Origin: Alphaproteobacteria bacterium
GTDB taxonomy: Bacteria > Pseudomonadota > Alphaproteobacteria > Micropepsales > Micropepsaceae
Assembly: GCA_025924715.1 (NCBI GenBank)
Contig: JAICHV010000008.1
Coordinates: 1 to 64,000, forward strand
Direction of reading: 5' to 3'
DNA: 64,000 nt
Shown: positions 16,996-27,704 of the stretch, one piece after another
How the letters are laid out: every line of letters starts with the position of its first letter
Position numbering within the stretch: position 1 is the first letter of the stretch
Program-made: the position numbers and the translations under genes
The notes under the pieces: model-generated
Told to the model about the DNA's origin: nothing
Databases searched by the model: none
Seen by the model: only the letters and a program-made list of their open reading frames with translations

Positions 16996-18225
16996 TTAAA
17001 AGAAGAATCGCGCCGAGAACTGGACCTGGCTCTGCGCCAGGTCCGCGCTGGGCAGGCCGGCGTTCAGATATTCCAGGCGGCGCGAATCCATGACAAGCAC
17101 CTCGCCCGTCAGGCGCAGCCAATCATAGCCCGACCAGATCACGGCGGCGGTGACGGCATGGCCATCCTCGCTCATGATATGGGGCGGCGTCGCGGTGAGA
17201 TGGCGCGTCTGAAAGACATCGCCGCGCAGCGAGACGCGCCAGTCATCGTCCACGTCATAGCTGGCCAGAAGAAAAGTGGATTGGAACTTGGTGGCACTTT
17301 CGGCGCCGCGCACGACCACGGAAGTATAGCCGGTCAATTGTTGGCCGATCAGCACCACGCCGGCGATTTGGGTGCGGGCGCCAAAGCTCCAGAATTTGGT
17401 TTCCCAGGCGGTATCGCGGGGGCTGCGGTCGGCGGGATCGCCCTGGTTGTCGTAACGCAGCACGGTGAGCTTGCCGATATCGCCCATCTGCCATCCCAGG
17501 CCGCCATACCAGCCCAACCGTTTGTCGATTTCCAGAAACTCGCCGGTGGTACCCGGCACCGGGGCGTGAAACAGCCGCAAACTGGCGTCGGGCATGCGTA
17601 CCCGCTCCAGCAATCCGGTGGGCCGGTCGTCCATTGCCCAGCCGCGATCGGCCATAAGAATGCCCGCCGGATCGTTGCAGCAATTGATCGATCCGAGGAC
17701 GGAGAAAGTCCCGGCACTGCGCGTCTTCCACCTGAGCGTGGCTTCGCCGCCCATGGTGCGCAATTCCTCGCCGATCCAGCTATTGATGGCCGAAGGCGTC
17801 AAAGTATAGGGGCTGGTCCAGCCCAGATCGTCATTCTCCAGGCTGATGGTGGGAAAAAACGCGCCCGCTTTGACGGACCAGGAAAGCCCGGTCTCGCCGG
17901 CCGCATCATGCCACAGCAAATAAGCCTCGAGCGGATCGACCACGTCGCGGTCTTCCGGCTCGGCGCGCAGCACGCCGACCAGGCTGAAATTGTCGTCCAG
18001 GCTGAGCCGCGCCTCGGCCACGGCTTCCGCAAACCGAAAGGCATTGGGGCCGCCATAGCGGAATTTGGACAAGCCACCCTTCACCCAGCTGGTTTGCGAA
18101 GGCGCGCCCACCAGGCGAATATCGCCATAGCCGTGAATGGAAAAATCCAGCGCCCGCGCCGGTGCGACAGGCGCGAGCCACAGCGCCAGCATCACGCCGG
18201 CGGCGGATGAAAATCCCCTCCACAT
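16996..18225 (-). CDS. Predicted outer-membrane beta-barrel protein
   Basis: 409 residues. Signal peptide 1-25 (cleavage ARA-L), then alternating beta-strand sequence with many aromatic belt residues and a C-terminal strand ending in Phe (QVQFSARFFF), the hallmark used by the BAM complex. It resembles porin-like proteins that open with a SIHGYGD-type strand but no substrate can be inferred. Monocistronic on the minus strand; the 184-bp gap to the GT2 gene holds that gene's promoter. Confidence 0.78.
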   Translation of the reverse strand: MWRGFSSAAGVMLALWLAPVAPARALDFSIHGYGDIRLVGAPSQTSWVKGGLSKFRYGGPNAFRFAEAVAEARLSLDDNFSLVGVLRAEPEDRDVVDPLEAYLLWHDAAGETGLSWSVKAGAFFPTISLENDDLGWTSPYTLTPSAINSWIGEELRTMGGEATLRWKTRSAGTFSVLGSINCCNDPAGILMADRGWAMDDRPTGLLERVRMPDASLRLFHAPVPGTTGEFLEIDKRLGWYGGLGWQMGDIGKLTVLRYDNQGDPADRSPRDTAWETKFWSFGARTQIAGVVLIGQQLTGYTSVVVRGAESATKFQSTFLLASYDVDDDWRVSLRGDVFQTRHLTATPPHIMSEDGHAVTAAVIWSGYDWLRLTGEVLVMDSRRLEYLNAGLPSADLAQSQVQFSARFFF

Positions 18226-18301
18226 GCGGGAAATTCTGCGCCAAACGCGCTTAATTTAGAGTAACCGCGTAATTCCGCCCCAACCGGCCTTTTTTTGGGC
18301 C

Positions 18302-20094
<1,793 letters not shown>

Positions 20095-20118
20095 CCGCCG
20101 GGCCGCCGCTTGCGCTTA

Positions 20119-20266
20119 TTTGTCATGGCCCGGGGTCCATAGCGACAGCGTATGGACGGGCCATCCAGTGATACCCATCTTCTCGTCAGCAATGGGCCGC
20201 AGATTCTTCTTTGACGATCGCGTTTGATCCACCCGGGTGGCCGACACTCCGGTCGGCCATGACAAA
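20119..20266. repeat. Palindromic mosaic element between convergent genes
   Basis: The ends are perfect 12-bp inverted repeats (TTTGTCATGGCC at 20119-20130, GGCCATGACAAA at 20255-20266). Inside lie two further hairpins: GTCCATA/TATGGAC near 20136-20157 and TGGCCGAC/GTCGGCCA near 20238-20258. Palindromes of this kind are dispersed in many alphaproteobacterial genomes. Here it also sits where a bidirectional terminator would be expected. Confidence 0.6.
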
Positions 20267-20271
20267 CGGGG

Positions 20272-20988
20272 TTATTGCTTCGCCGCCGCCAATTTGGCCT
20301 TCATCTCTGCCGCGTCCTTGGCCGCGCCGGCGGCGGGCCCGCCCAGATAGAATTTCCACGCCTCCTTCAGACCGCCCGCCGCGACCGGCTCGAATCCCAG
20401 ATCGCGGATCAGTTGTGCCGCCAGCTGCATCGCCGCCGGATCGTCGCCGGCATAAGCCACCGGCAGCTTGGGATCGGGCCGCCCCGCCTCGCTGGCGAAG
20501 GTCTTGTAGCCGATCGCGTTGAAAGCCCGCACGACATGGGCGCCGGGGAGATATTTCTGGCTGGTGATGCCCGGACCATTGGTCTTCATCTCATCGACCA
20601 GGGGTGCCGGATCGCGCCCCGCCACCGCATTGCTGGCATCCAGCACCAGCTTGCCGGCAAGCGCCGCCCTATTGTCGCGGCCGATCTGCGGCAGCCCGCC
20701 ATAAGGCACGGCGATCAGGATGGCTTGGCCGAATTGGGCCGCTTGTGCCACCGTGCCGACCTTGGCCAGCGGCCCGAGCTTTTGCGCCATCGGCTTCAAT
20801 TCATCGGGATTGCGCGAGGAGAACATCACCGGATGGCCGGACTTGATCCACAGCGCGCCCAAGGTGCCGCCGATATTGCCCGAGCCGATCACCCCGATGG
20901 GAATCTTGCCCTGCGCAAAGGCGCGCGGCATCGCCGCCAGAACCAGGGCGGCGCCCAGCACCGCCCGCCGCGAGGAAGTAACCGTCAT
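20272..20988 (-). CDS. Exported NADP/F420-type oxidoreductase-like protein
   Basis: 238 residues. The N-terminus SSRRAVLGAALVLA with cleavage near AFA-Q looks like a Tat-type signal, fitting export of a folded cofactor-bound protein. The mature part is a Rossmann domain (IGVIGSGNIGGTLGALW, then FSSRNPDEL) of the NADPH:F420-oxidoreductase-like family. These proteins bind NADP(H); the substrate is unknown, and F420 itself need not be involved. Ends with an Ala/Lys-rich tail. Confidence 0.82.
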   Translation of the reverse strand: MTVTSSRRAVLGAALVLAAMPRAFAQGKIPIGVIGSGNIGGTLGALWIKSGHPVMFSSRNPDELKPMAQKLGPLAKVGTVAQAAQFGQAILIAVPYGGLPQIGRDNRAALAGKLVLDASNAVAGRDPAPLVDEMKTNGPGITSQKYLPGAHVVRAFNAIGYKTFASEAGRPDPKLPVAYAGDDPAAMQLAAQLIRDLGFEPVAAGGLKEAWKFYLGGPAAGAAKDAAEMKAKLAAAKQ

Positions 20989-21103
20989 GGACTTTCCTTT
21001 CGTGAAGTTGGCCTTTCGTGAAGCTCCCTATGCGTGAAGCGGGGCAGTATAACGCCGGCGCAAAATCGAAAAAGCCCACCCTTCCGGGGGCGCCGCCGAA
21101 AGT

Positions 21104-21331
21104 CTAGCGCAGCACGGTGCGGGCCTGCATCATCTCCAGCATATGACCGGCGCCGTCGGTGATTTCGATCTGGCGTTCGGCGACGGGGCGGCCGGCCCGC
21201 AGGTCGTCCATTGCGAAATCGCGCGCACTCAGACGCGCTTCGCGGCGGGCCGCTTCAAGATCCGGCAATTCGCTGCCCTCCCTGTCGCAAACCAGACCCT
21301 CCTGATCTCGGATGTTGAAGAAATACCGCAT
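21104..21331 (-). CDS. DUF6894-like small protein
   Basis: 75 residues from the ATG at 21331 with AGGCGG 4 bases upstream. The open frame continues upstream to 21565 but that part is compositionally unlike a protein. MRYFFNIRDQEGL, then DLEAARREARLSARD is the pattern of the small DUF6894 proteins that are abundant in Rhizobiales-type genomes and of unknown function. Confidence 0.8.
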   Translation of the reverse strand: MRYFFNIRDQEGLVCDREGSELPDLEAARREARLSARDFAMDDLRAGRPVAERQIEITDGAGHMLEMMQARTVLR

Positions 21332-21648
21332 GTCACCGCCTGACCTATCAGACAGATGTGTCCAGCATTGTTGTCTGATTGTGGACAGTCTACGCCCAAT
21401 ATCCGGCGGCGGCTGCGCATTTTTCGGTTTATTTTTCGCGGGATATAGGCAGCCTCGCGCCATTTGTACAACGGGAACAAAGGCTTCAAACTTCGCCTGG
21501 TCCGCGCAAAAGCATTGTTCGTCTACGGTCATGAATATGTACCGAGGTTTTGATTGCGTTCCCACCCGCTCAGACTAGGTTCGCCAGGAGCGCAAAGTTC
21601 CGCACAATCCCGGCGAATTGCTCGCGTCCAACCAGAAAAGAGCGTCCC

Positions 21649-22377
21649 TTGGACGCCGCCCAGAAAACCGTTCACAACAGGCTCCTGGCGCAAATGTCCG
21701 CGCCCGATTTTGCCTTGCTGCAGCCCCAGCTCGAATGGGTCGACCTTCCCGTGCGCAAGCTGCTGGAAGGGCGCGGCCGCCGCATCGAATTCGTCTATTT
21801 CCTGGAAAAAGGCATTGCCTCGGTCGTGGTGAGCGCCGGCGCCCGGCACAGCCTGGAAGTCGGCATCGTCGGCCATGAGGGCATGACCGGCCTGGCCGTG
21901 CTTCTGGGCTCCGACAGCAGCCTGGCGGAAACCTTCATGCAGGCGCAAGGCGCCGGCTGGCGCATGCCGGTCTCGGGATTGCGTCAGTCCATGGAGCAAA
22001 GCGAAATCCTACATTCTTTTTTGCTTCGCTATGCCCATACGGTCGTCACGCAGATGGCCTTCACGGCGCTGGCCAACGGCTCCTACAATATCAGCGAAAG
22101 ATTGGCGCGCTGGCTGATGATGGCGCATGACCGCGCCGGCAGCGACGACGTCTTCCTCACCCATGAATTTCTCTCGGTGATGCTGGGCGTGCGACGCCCC
22201 GGCGTCACCGCCGCTCTGGGCGAGCTGGAAAAGCGCGGCATCATTCTCACCGGGCGCGGCATGGTGACGATCAAGAACCGCGCCGCCCTGGAAGAAACCG
22301 CCAACGGCGCCTATGGCGCGGCGGAGGCGGAATATGCCCGCCTCTTCGGGGCCGGCGAACGCGGACCGCACCGCTAG
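21649..22377 (+). CDS. Crp/Fnr-family transcriptional regulator
   Basis: 242 residues from a TTG at 21649 preceded by AAGAG; an upstream TTG at 21550 is the alternative and no ATG is available near the N-terminus. A cyclic-nucleotide-like domain (about 20-145; GHEGMTGLAVLLG) is followed by an HTH in which VRRPGVTAALGELEKRGII is the recognition region. This subgroup (VRRPxVT in place of FNR's ETVSR) does not use the FNR box. An AAGTTCC motif at 21595-21601 lies just upstream. Neighbours give no hint of the regulon. Confidence 0.85.
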   Translation: MDAAQKTVHNRLLAQMSAPDFALLQPQLEWVDLPVRKLLEGRGRRIEFVYFLEKGIASVVVSAGARHSLEVGIVGHEGMTGLAVLLGSDSSLAETFMQAQGAGWRMPVSGLRQSMEQSEILHSFLLRYAHTVVTQMAFTALANGSYNISERLARWLMMAHDRAGSDDVFLTHEFLSVMLGVRRPGVTAALGELEKRGIILTGRGMVTIKNRAALEETANGAYGAAEAEYARLFGAGERGPHR

Positions 22378-22387
22378 CCGCGCAGCT

Positions 22388-22735
22388 TCAGCTCCAGCGA
22401 TGGAACGAGAAGAAGGCCGCGCCGCAGAGAAACCCGAAGGCGACCACGTGATTCCACTTCAGGGATTCGCCCAGCCAGGTCACCGAAAACACCGCGAACA
22501 CCACCAAGGTGATGATCTCCTGCAAGGTCTTGAGCTGGGCTGCGGAATAAACCTGATGGCCGATGCGGTTGGCCGGCACCGCCAGGCAATATTCAAAAAA
22601 GGCGATGCCCCAGCTCACCAGGATGGTGGCTGTCAGCGAAAACGCCGGGTAACGCAATTGGCCGTACCATGCAAAAGTCATAAAGACGTTCGAGACGCAT
22701 AGCAGCACGATCGGTGCGAGATAGGCCCAGTTCAT
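22388..22735 (-). CDS. DUF486/DMT-type small membrane protein
   Basis: 115 residues from the ATG at 22735 (GGAG 8 bases upstream). Four hydrophobic segments and the conserved run LLCVSNVFMTFAWYG and CLAVPANRIGHQ, with LKTLQEIITL, identify the DUF486 family, a relative of drug/metabolite transporters. Function unknown. Converges on the Crp-type gene with 10 bases between stops. Confidence 0.88.
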   Translation of the reverse strand: MNWAYLAPIVLLCVSNVFMTFAWYGQLRYPAFSLTATILVSWGIAFFEYCLAVPANRIGHQVYSAAQLKTLQEIITLVVFAVFSVTWLGESLKWNHVVAFGFLCGAAFFSFHRWS

Positions 22736-23284
22736 TGGCAATGCTCCGGCTGGTAAGGACGCCCTCCCGGACGCCGCGAGGACGTGAAAAGAAATTGCTG
22801 ACGGCAACATAGGTTCGCGTGGCTGCGTCCCCGCGCGCGCCTAAGCCGCCGCTTTCGAGCCTTGTTGCACGGCTCCCCTGGAGATTTGTTTCGCCGCCCC
22901 TTGAAACGGCGAGGTTTGACGACATTCCGTTACAATTTTCCAGGGGCTCGCTCTTTCGGGCCTAGGCCGAAGGGATAAGCTGATTGGCGGCCTTGTGTCC
23001 GTTCGGCGCTCCACCAAGGGATACAGCAAGCCACAGGACGGCCGGACCGGCTTTGGTGCCCCCCACGTAAAGCCATTCGTCCGGCCGTCCATTTCTCTCA
23101 AAACCCGTGCCTTTTCGACCCTCGCCATCCTCTTGGCGCGGATTTGGTGCAACAGTGACAAAGCTTTACAGTTTCTTGCCTTGTTTCCGGGAGGGGGCAG
23201 CGATATTTGCTTCCAACGCCCCGCGCCGGATATGAGGGGTTCCCCAAGCGGCCCCTGCGGCCTTTCCAGATTGCGATAGAGAAC
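22736..23284. other. 549-bp intergenic region, no gene supported
   Basis: Divergent promoter region between the DUF486 gene and the outer-membrane factor. Short open frames here (for example 22841-23161 on the minus strand) have Arg/Pro-rich sequence without domain features. No convincing palindrome or promoter could be fixed by eye. Confidence 0.4.
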
Positions 23285-24718
23285 ATGATGAAGTCCCTAT
23301 TTCGCGGCGTGTCGGTCAGTGTGGTCGCCCTTTGCGCGGCCGGTTGCGCCACCCCCAACCCCACGCCGCTCGACCGGCCCGGCGACGTTCCCACCGCCTT
23401 CACCGCCCCCGTCGCGGACCCGAACGCTCCGATATGGCCGTCGGCCGATTGGTGGGTCAATTTCCACGCCGACGAGCTTCCCGCCCTGGAAGCGACCGCC
23501 CAGCGCGAAAATCTCGACATCGCCGCCGCCAATGCCCGCATCCTGCAGGCCGAAGCCCAGGACAGCGTCGCCTTTGCCGGACTGCTGCCCAACGTCAACG
23601 GCAATCTCGGCGCCAGCCGCAACGGCAGCGAGCGCACCAACATAACCGCCAACAACTTCAGCGCCGGCCTGTCCGGCACCTATACGCTGGATCTGTTCGG
23701 CCTCAACCAGGACCGGCTGCGCCAGGCGCGCGAGACCCTGCGCAACTCGCGCTACGCCGCCCAAGTCACCGGTATTTCCACGGTCTCGACGGTCGCCAAT
23801 CAATATTTCACCGTCCTGGCCCTGCGCCAGCGCATCACCCTGGCCCGCCAGCAGATCGCCGCCGCCAATGACATTCTCGCGGTCACCCAGGCCAAAGTGA
23901 GCAACGGCGTGCTCTCCAATCTCGACCTGGCGCAGCAACAGGCCCAGGTCGCGTCGCAACGCTCCCGCCTGCCCGGCCTGATCGAGCAGGAACGCGAAGC
24001 CCGCAACGCCCTGGCGATCCTGCTGGGCCGCGCGCCGGAAGGCTTCGACATCAATGGCCAGAATCTCACCGGCATCGTCTCGCCGGTGGTGCGGGCCGGT
24101 ATTCCTTCCGAATTGCTGGCGCGCCGCCCCGACGTCGCCCAAGTCGAGGCCCAGTTGTTTGCCGCCCATGCCAGTGTCGATGCCGCGCGGGCCGCGTTCT
24201 TTCCGCAGATCGGTCTATCGGCGGGCGCCAGTTGGGGCGCTTCCAGCCTGAGCAACCTGTTCAATCCCGGCACTTTCGCCTGGAATATCGGCTCGACCCT
24301 GCTGCAGACCATTTTCGACGGCGGAAGACTGAACGCCCAAAGCCAGCTGGCCAAGGCGCAACAAACCGAGCTGATCGCCACCTATCGCAAAACCGTCTTC
24401 GGCGCTTTCAGCGACGTAGAAACCCAGATGGGCCAAGTCGCGGCCGCCACCGAGCAGCTCACGCTCCTGACCGAGCAGGTGAAGGACTCCACCGAAGCCT
24501 TCCGCATCGCCAATCTGCAATATCGCGAAGGCACCATCGACATCCTGTCGCTGCTCAACACCGAAACGACCCTGTTTAGCGCCCAGGACTCCCTGGTTCA
24601 GACCCAGCTGACGCGGTTGCAGGCCAATGTCGCGCTTTACCGCGCCCTTGGCGGCGGCTGGACCCAGCAGGCTTCGGACGCGAGCTATCAGTACCAGCTC
24701 GACTGGTCGCCGCTCTAA
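23285..24718 (+). CDS. NodT-family outer-membrane efflux lipoprotein
   Basis: 477 residues from ATG-ATG at 23285/23288. Lipoprotein signal with lipobox AAGC (Cys near residue 19), then two outer-membrane-efflux (TolC-type) repeats rich in long helices (LEATAQRENLDIAAANARI, and RRPDVAQVEAQLFAAHA in the second). This is the outer-membrane exit duct of a tripartite pump. No inner-membrane RND/MFS transporter or adaptor gene lies next to it, so its partner must be elsewhere, unless it serves the following ABC operon. Confidence 0.92.
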   Translation: MMKSLFRGVSVSVVALCAAGCATPNPTPLDRPGDVPTAFTAPVADPNAPIWPSADWWVNFHADELPALEATAQRENLDIAAANARILQAEAQDSVAFAGLLPNVNGNLGASRNGSERTNITANNFSAGLSGTYTLDLFGLNQDRLRQARETLRNSRYAAQVTGISTVSTVANQYFTVLALRQRITLARQQIAAANDILAVTQAKVSNGVLSNLDLAQQQAQVASQRSRLPGLIEQEREARNALAILLGRAPEGFDINGQNLTGIVSPVVRAGIPSELLARRPDVAQVEAQLFAAHASVDAARAAFFPQIGLSAGASWGASSLSNLFNPGTFAWNIGSTLLQTIFDGGRLNAQSQLAKAQQTELIATYRKTVFGAFSDVETQMGQVAAATEQLTLLTEQVKDSTEAFRIANLQYREGTIDILSLLNTETTLFSAQDSLVQTQLTRLQANVALYRALGGGWTQQASDASYQYQLDWSPL

Positions 24719-24730
24719 CCTTCCCCTTCA

Positions 24731-24745
24731 CCGGCCACAGGCCGG
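24731..24745 (+). terminator. Hairpin after the outer-membrane factor gene
   Basis: CCGGCC-ACA-GGCCGG lies 12 bases after the stop codon, without a T-tract. A possible weak terminator. Confidence 0.35.
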
Positions 24746-24790
24746 GGAGAGGGGGTATGGGGTTTGAGCCCTAGGTGGCCCCCCAGCCAC

Positions 24791-24807
24791 GGAACTTTGG
24801 GAACTTT
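24791..24807 (+). repeat. Tandem GGAACTTT upstream of the Mla-like operon
   Basis: GGAACTTT occurs at 24791-24798 and 24800-24807, 9 bp apart and 66 bp before the permease start. The same core is found near 4441, 21595 and 34759. It may be a binding site. Confidence 0.3.
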
Positions 24808-24872
24808 CGGGCCCGACTCGGCTTATTCTTGGCGATAGCCGCGGCTATTTCGCCGCTTTTGGGCCTCGCCGG

Positions 24873-26024
24873 ATGACCGTCATTGAAAACGCATCGGCCC
24901 CGCCGAGCGCCTGGTTCAAACTGGACCGGGATGGCGCCGTGCTATCGGTGGGGGGCGCCTGGACCATTCGCGAGAGCGCCAGGCTGGACCAGGAACTGCG
25001 CGGCCTGTCCCCCGGCCGTGCCAAGGCGATAATTCTCGACGGCGGCAAAATCGAAAAGCTGGACAGCGCCGGCGCCTGGCTTCTGCTGCGCACCAAACGC
25101 ATGCTCGAAGCCGCGGGCAAGACCGTAACGCTCACCCTGCCCGATCGCTATGCCCCGCTGATGGGCAATCTGGGCAAGGAGCGCAAGCCCTTCGCGCGCG
25201 CGCGCCCACCGCGGCCGCAAAATTTCCGCCGCCGGCTCTACCGCATCGGCAAAGCCACGGTTCAGAACGGCCAGCAGGGCTGGCGCATGCTTGGCTATCT
25301 GGGCCGCGTCACGGTGGAGACGCTGGAAGCTTTCACCTCGCCCAAGACCAATCTGCGCTTCGCCGCCCTGATCCATCAGGTGGAAGAAACCGGCATCAAT
25401 GCGTTGCCCATTGTCGGCCTGCTCGCCTTTCTGATCGGGATCGTGCTCGCCTATCAGGGGGCCGATCAGCTCAAACGCTTCGGCGCCCAGATCTTCACCA
25501 TCAATCTTCTGGGCGTGGGCATTCTGCGCGAGATCGGCGGCCTCATCACCGCCATCATCGTGGCGGGCCGCTCCGGTTCGGCCTTCACCGCCCAGATCGG
25601 CACCATGCGCGTCAATGAGGAAATCGACGCGATGCAGACCATCGGCCTTAACACCGTCGACATCCTGGTGCTGCCGCGTATCATCGGCCTGGTCATCGCA
25701 TTGCCGCTGCTGACGTTTTTCTCCGACGTGATGGGCCTCGTGGGCGGCGCCACCATGTGCTATTTCCAGCTCCACATCACCATTCCCGCCTTCATGCGCC
25801 AATTGAACGAGGCGGTCAGCGTCAACACCATGATGGTGGGGCTGATCAAGGCGCCGGTCTATGCCTTCGTCATCGCCCTGGTGGGCTGTTACGAGGGCTT
25901 CCAGGTCGAGCGCAACGCCGCCAGCGTCGGGCTGCTGACCACGCGATCGGTGGTGGAATCGGTCTTCCTGGTGATCGTGCTGGATGCCGCCTTTTCGATC
26001 ATGTTTTCCGTGCTGGGGGTGTGA
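24873..26024 (+). CDS. STAS-MlaE fusion permease of an Mla-like ABC transporter
   Basis: 383 residues. Residues 12-105 form a STAS domain (the MlaB role); after a basic linker, residues 135-383 are the MlaE permease with five or six membrane segments and VGILREIGGLITAIIVAGRSGSAF, the family signature. With the next genes it forms an inner-membrane complex that moves phospholipids or other lipids between membranes. The MlaB function is fused here, as is common in Alphaproteobacteria. The stop overlaps the next start (TGATG at 26022-26026). Confidence 0.93.
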   Translation: MTVIENASAPPSAWFKLDRDGAVLSVGGAWTIRESARLDQELRGLSPGRAKAIILDGGKIEKLDSAGAWLLLRTKRMLEAAGKTVTLTLPDRYAPLMGNLGKERKPFARARPPRPQNFRRRLYRIGKATVQNGQQGWRMLGYLGRVTVETLEAFTSPKTNLRFAALIHQVEETGINALPIVGLLAFLIGIVLAYQGADQLKRFGAQIFTINLLGVGILREIGGLITAIIVAGRSGSAFTAQIGTMRVNEEIDAMQTIGLNTVDILVLPRIIGLVIALPLLTFFSDVMGLVGGATMCYFQLHITIPAFMRQLNEAVSVNTMMVGLIKAPVYAFVIALVGCYEGFQVERNAASVGLLTTRSVVESVFLVIVLDAAFSIMFSVLGV

Positions 26025-26815
26025 TGGCGGCGCCAGCAAATGACACCGGGAAAAAAGAAACCCTCATCAAGATTCGCGGCTTGGTCACCGGCTTCGGCAA
26101 CAAGATCATCCACGACCATCTGGATCTGGACGTTTATCGCGGCGAAGTTTTGGGCGTTGTGGGCGGATCGGGCTCGGGCAAATCGGTCCTGATGCGCACC
26201 ATCATCGGACTCAACAAACCGCGCGACGGCACCATCGAAGTCTTCGGCAAGCGCACCGCCTATGCCGAATCCCCCCGCATGCGGCCGATGGAGATGCGCT
26301 GGGGCGTGCTGTTCCAGGAAGGCGCCCTGTTCTCGTCCCAGACCGTGGCCGAGAACATCCAGGTCCCTTTGCGCGAATACACCCAGATGTCCCAGGACCT
26401 GATGGACGAGATCGCTGCCGTCAAGCTGGCCATGGTCGGGCTGCCGGAAGACGCGGCCCAGAAATACCCTTCGGAGCTTTCCGGAGGCATGAAGAAACGC
26501 GCCGGCCTGGCGCGGGCTTTGGCGCTGGACCCCGAATTGCTGTTCCTGGACGAACCCACCAGCGGACTGGATCCGATTTCCGCCAACATGTTCGACGAAT
26601 TGATCCGCGACTTGCGGCAAAGCCTGGGGCTGACGGTGATGATGGTCACGCATGACCTGGATTCCCTGCGTGCGGTGGCCGACCGCGTCGCCGTGTTGGT
26701 GGACAAGAAGATCGTCACCGGCACCATCGACGAACTGCGCCGCGACTCCACGCCCTGGATCCACGAATATTTTGCCGGCGCGCGCGGGCGCGCCGCGCTG
26801 GCATCGGCGTCTTAA
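26024..26815 (+). CDS. MlaF-type ABC transporter ATPase
   Basis: 263 residues from the ATG that overlaps the permease stop. It has a complete nucleotide-binding domain: Walker A GGSGSGKS near residue 46, Q-loop FQEG, signature LSGGMKKR, Walker B LLFLDEP, and the H-loop in MVTHDLDS. The LSGGMKKRAGLARALAL form is typical of MlaF. It powers the STAS-MlaE permease. GGAGG after its stop serves the next gene. Confidence 0.95.
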   Translation: MAAPANDTGKKETLIKIRGLVTGFGNKIIHDHLDLDVYRGEVLGVVGGSGSGKSVLMRTIIGLNKPRDGTIEVFGKRTAYAESPRMRPMEMRWGVLFQEGALFSSQTVAENIQVPLREYTQMSQDLMDEIAAVKLAMVGLPEDAAQKYPSELSGGMKKRAGLARALALDPELLFLDEPTSGLDPISANMFDELIRDLRQSLGLTVMMVTHDLDSLRAVADRVAVLVDKKIVTGTIDELRRDSTPWIHEYFAGARGRAALASAS

Positions 26816-26828
26816 GGAGGCGCGGGAT

Positions 26829-27704
26829 ATGGAAACCAAAGCCAATTATGTCGCGGTCGGCGCCTTTGTGCTGCTCTGCGTGATCGGGCTGGTGGTCTCG
26901 ATCCTGTGGCTGGCGGGCGTCCAGTACAGCCAGGAATACGCTTATTATCAGACCTTCTTCAAAGGCCCGGTCACCGGCCTGGGGAAAGGCACCGTCACGC
27001 GCTACAACGGCATCGAAGTCGGCCGCATCACCGACCTCGCATTCGATCCCAATGTGCCGGACCGCGTCATCGTCACCCTTCAGGTCCAGCCGGGCCTTAA
27101 TATCCGCGAGGATAGCCTGGCTTCGATCGAGAGCCAGGGCTTGACCGGCGGCACCTATGTCGAGATCAGCGGCGGCAGCGCCAAAGCGCCCTTGCTGGTG
27201 GCCAAGCCGGGCCAGAAATATCCCGTCATCGCCACCAAGCAATCGACCTTGCAGCAATTGGAGCAATCGGCGCCGGAACTGGTCTCCCGGCTCAATGTCA
27301 CCGCCTCGCGGGCCAATGATGTGCTCAACGACACCAACCGAAAGGCGGTCGCGCATATCCTGGCCAGCCTGGACGAAACCACCGCCACCATCGCCCGGCG
27401 CTCGGCCGAAATGGACGCCATTATCCGCAATGCCAATACCGCCACCGCGAATATGTCCGAGGCCTCGAAAAACTTGAAGCCGGTGCTGGCCGACGCCGAC
27501 GCGACGATGAAGAAATATGGCAAGCTCAGCGACGACGCCGACGCCTTCGTCAATGGCGACGGACTGGCGCAATTGTCCGATCTGATCGGCGATCTGCGCC
27601 GTCTGGTGGCCAACCTCAACAAATTCTCCGAAGAGCTCAACCGCAATCCGACCACGATATTGTTCGGCGACAAGCGCAAGGGATATGACCCCAATGCCAA
27701 ATAA
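26829..27704 (+). CDS. MlaD-type MCE-domain protein
   Basis: 291 residues. An N-terminal transmembrane helix (8-30), one MCE domain (about 38-118; GLGKGTVTRYNGIEVGRI), and a long helical tail (135-270) with MlaD/Pqi-like coiled-coil character. It binds lipid in the periplasm and docks on the permease. A strong ribosome-binding site, AAGGAGG, lies 8 bases upstream. Its 3' end overlaps the lipoprotein gene. Confidence 0.93.
   Translation: METKANYVAVGAFVLLCVIGLVVSILWLAGVQYSQEYAYYQTFFKGPVTGLGKGTVTRYNGIEVGRITDLAFDPNVPDRVIVTLQVQPGLNIREDSLASIESQGLTGGTYVEISGGSAKAPLLVAKPGQKYPVIATKQSTLQQLEQSAPELVSRLNVTASRANDVLNDTNRKAVAHILASLDETTATIARRSAEMDAIIRNANTATANMSEASKNLKPVLADADATMKKYGKLSDDADAFVNGDGLAQLSDLIGDLRRLVANLNKFSEELNRNPTTILFGDKRKGYDPNAK

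Noticed and set aside
22841..23161. 106-codon minus-strand open frame
   Set aside because: No domain and Arg/Pro-rich low-information sequence in a divergent promoter region.
24942..26039. 365-codon minus-strand open frame
   Set aside because: Antisense shadow of the STAS-MlaE gene with His/Gln/Asp-rich composition and no start signal.
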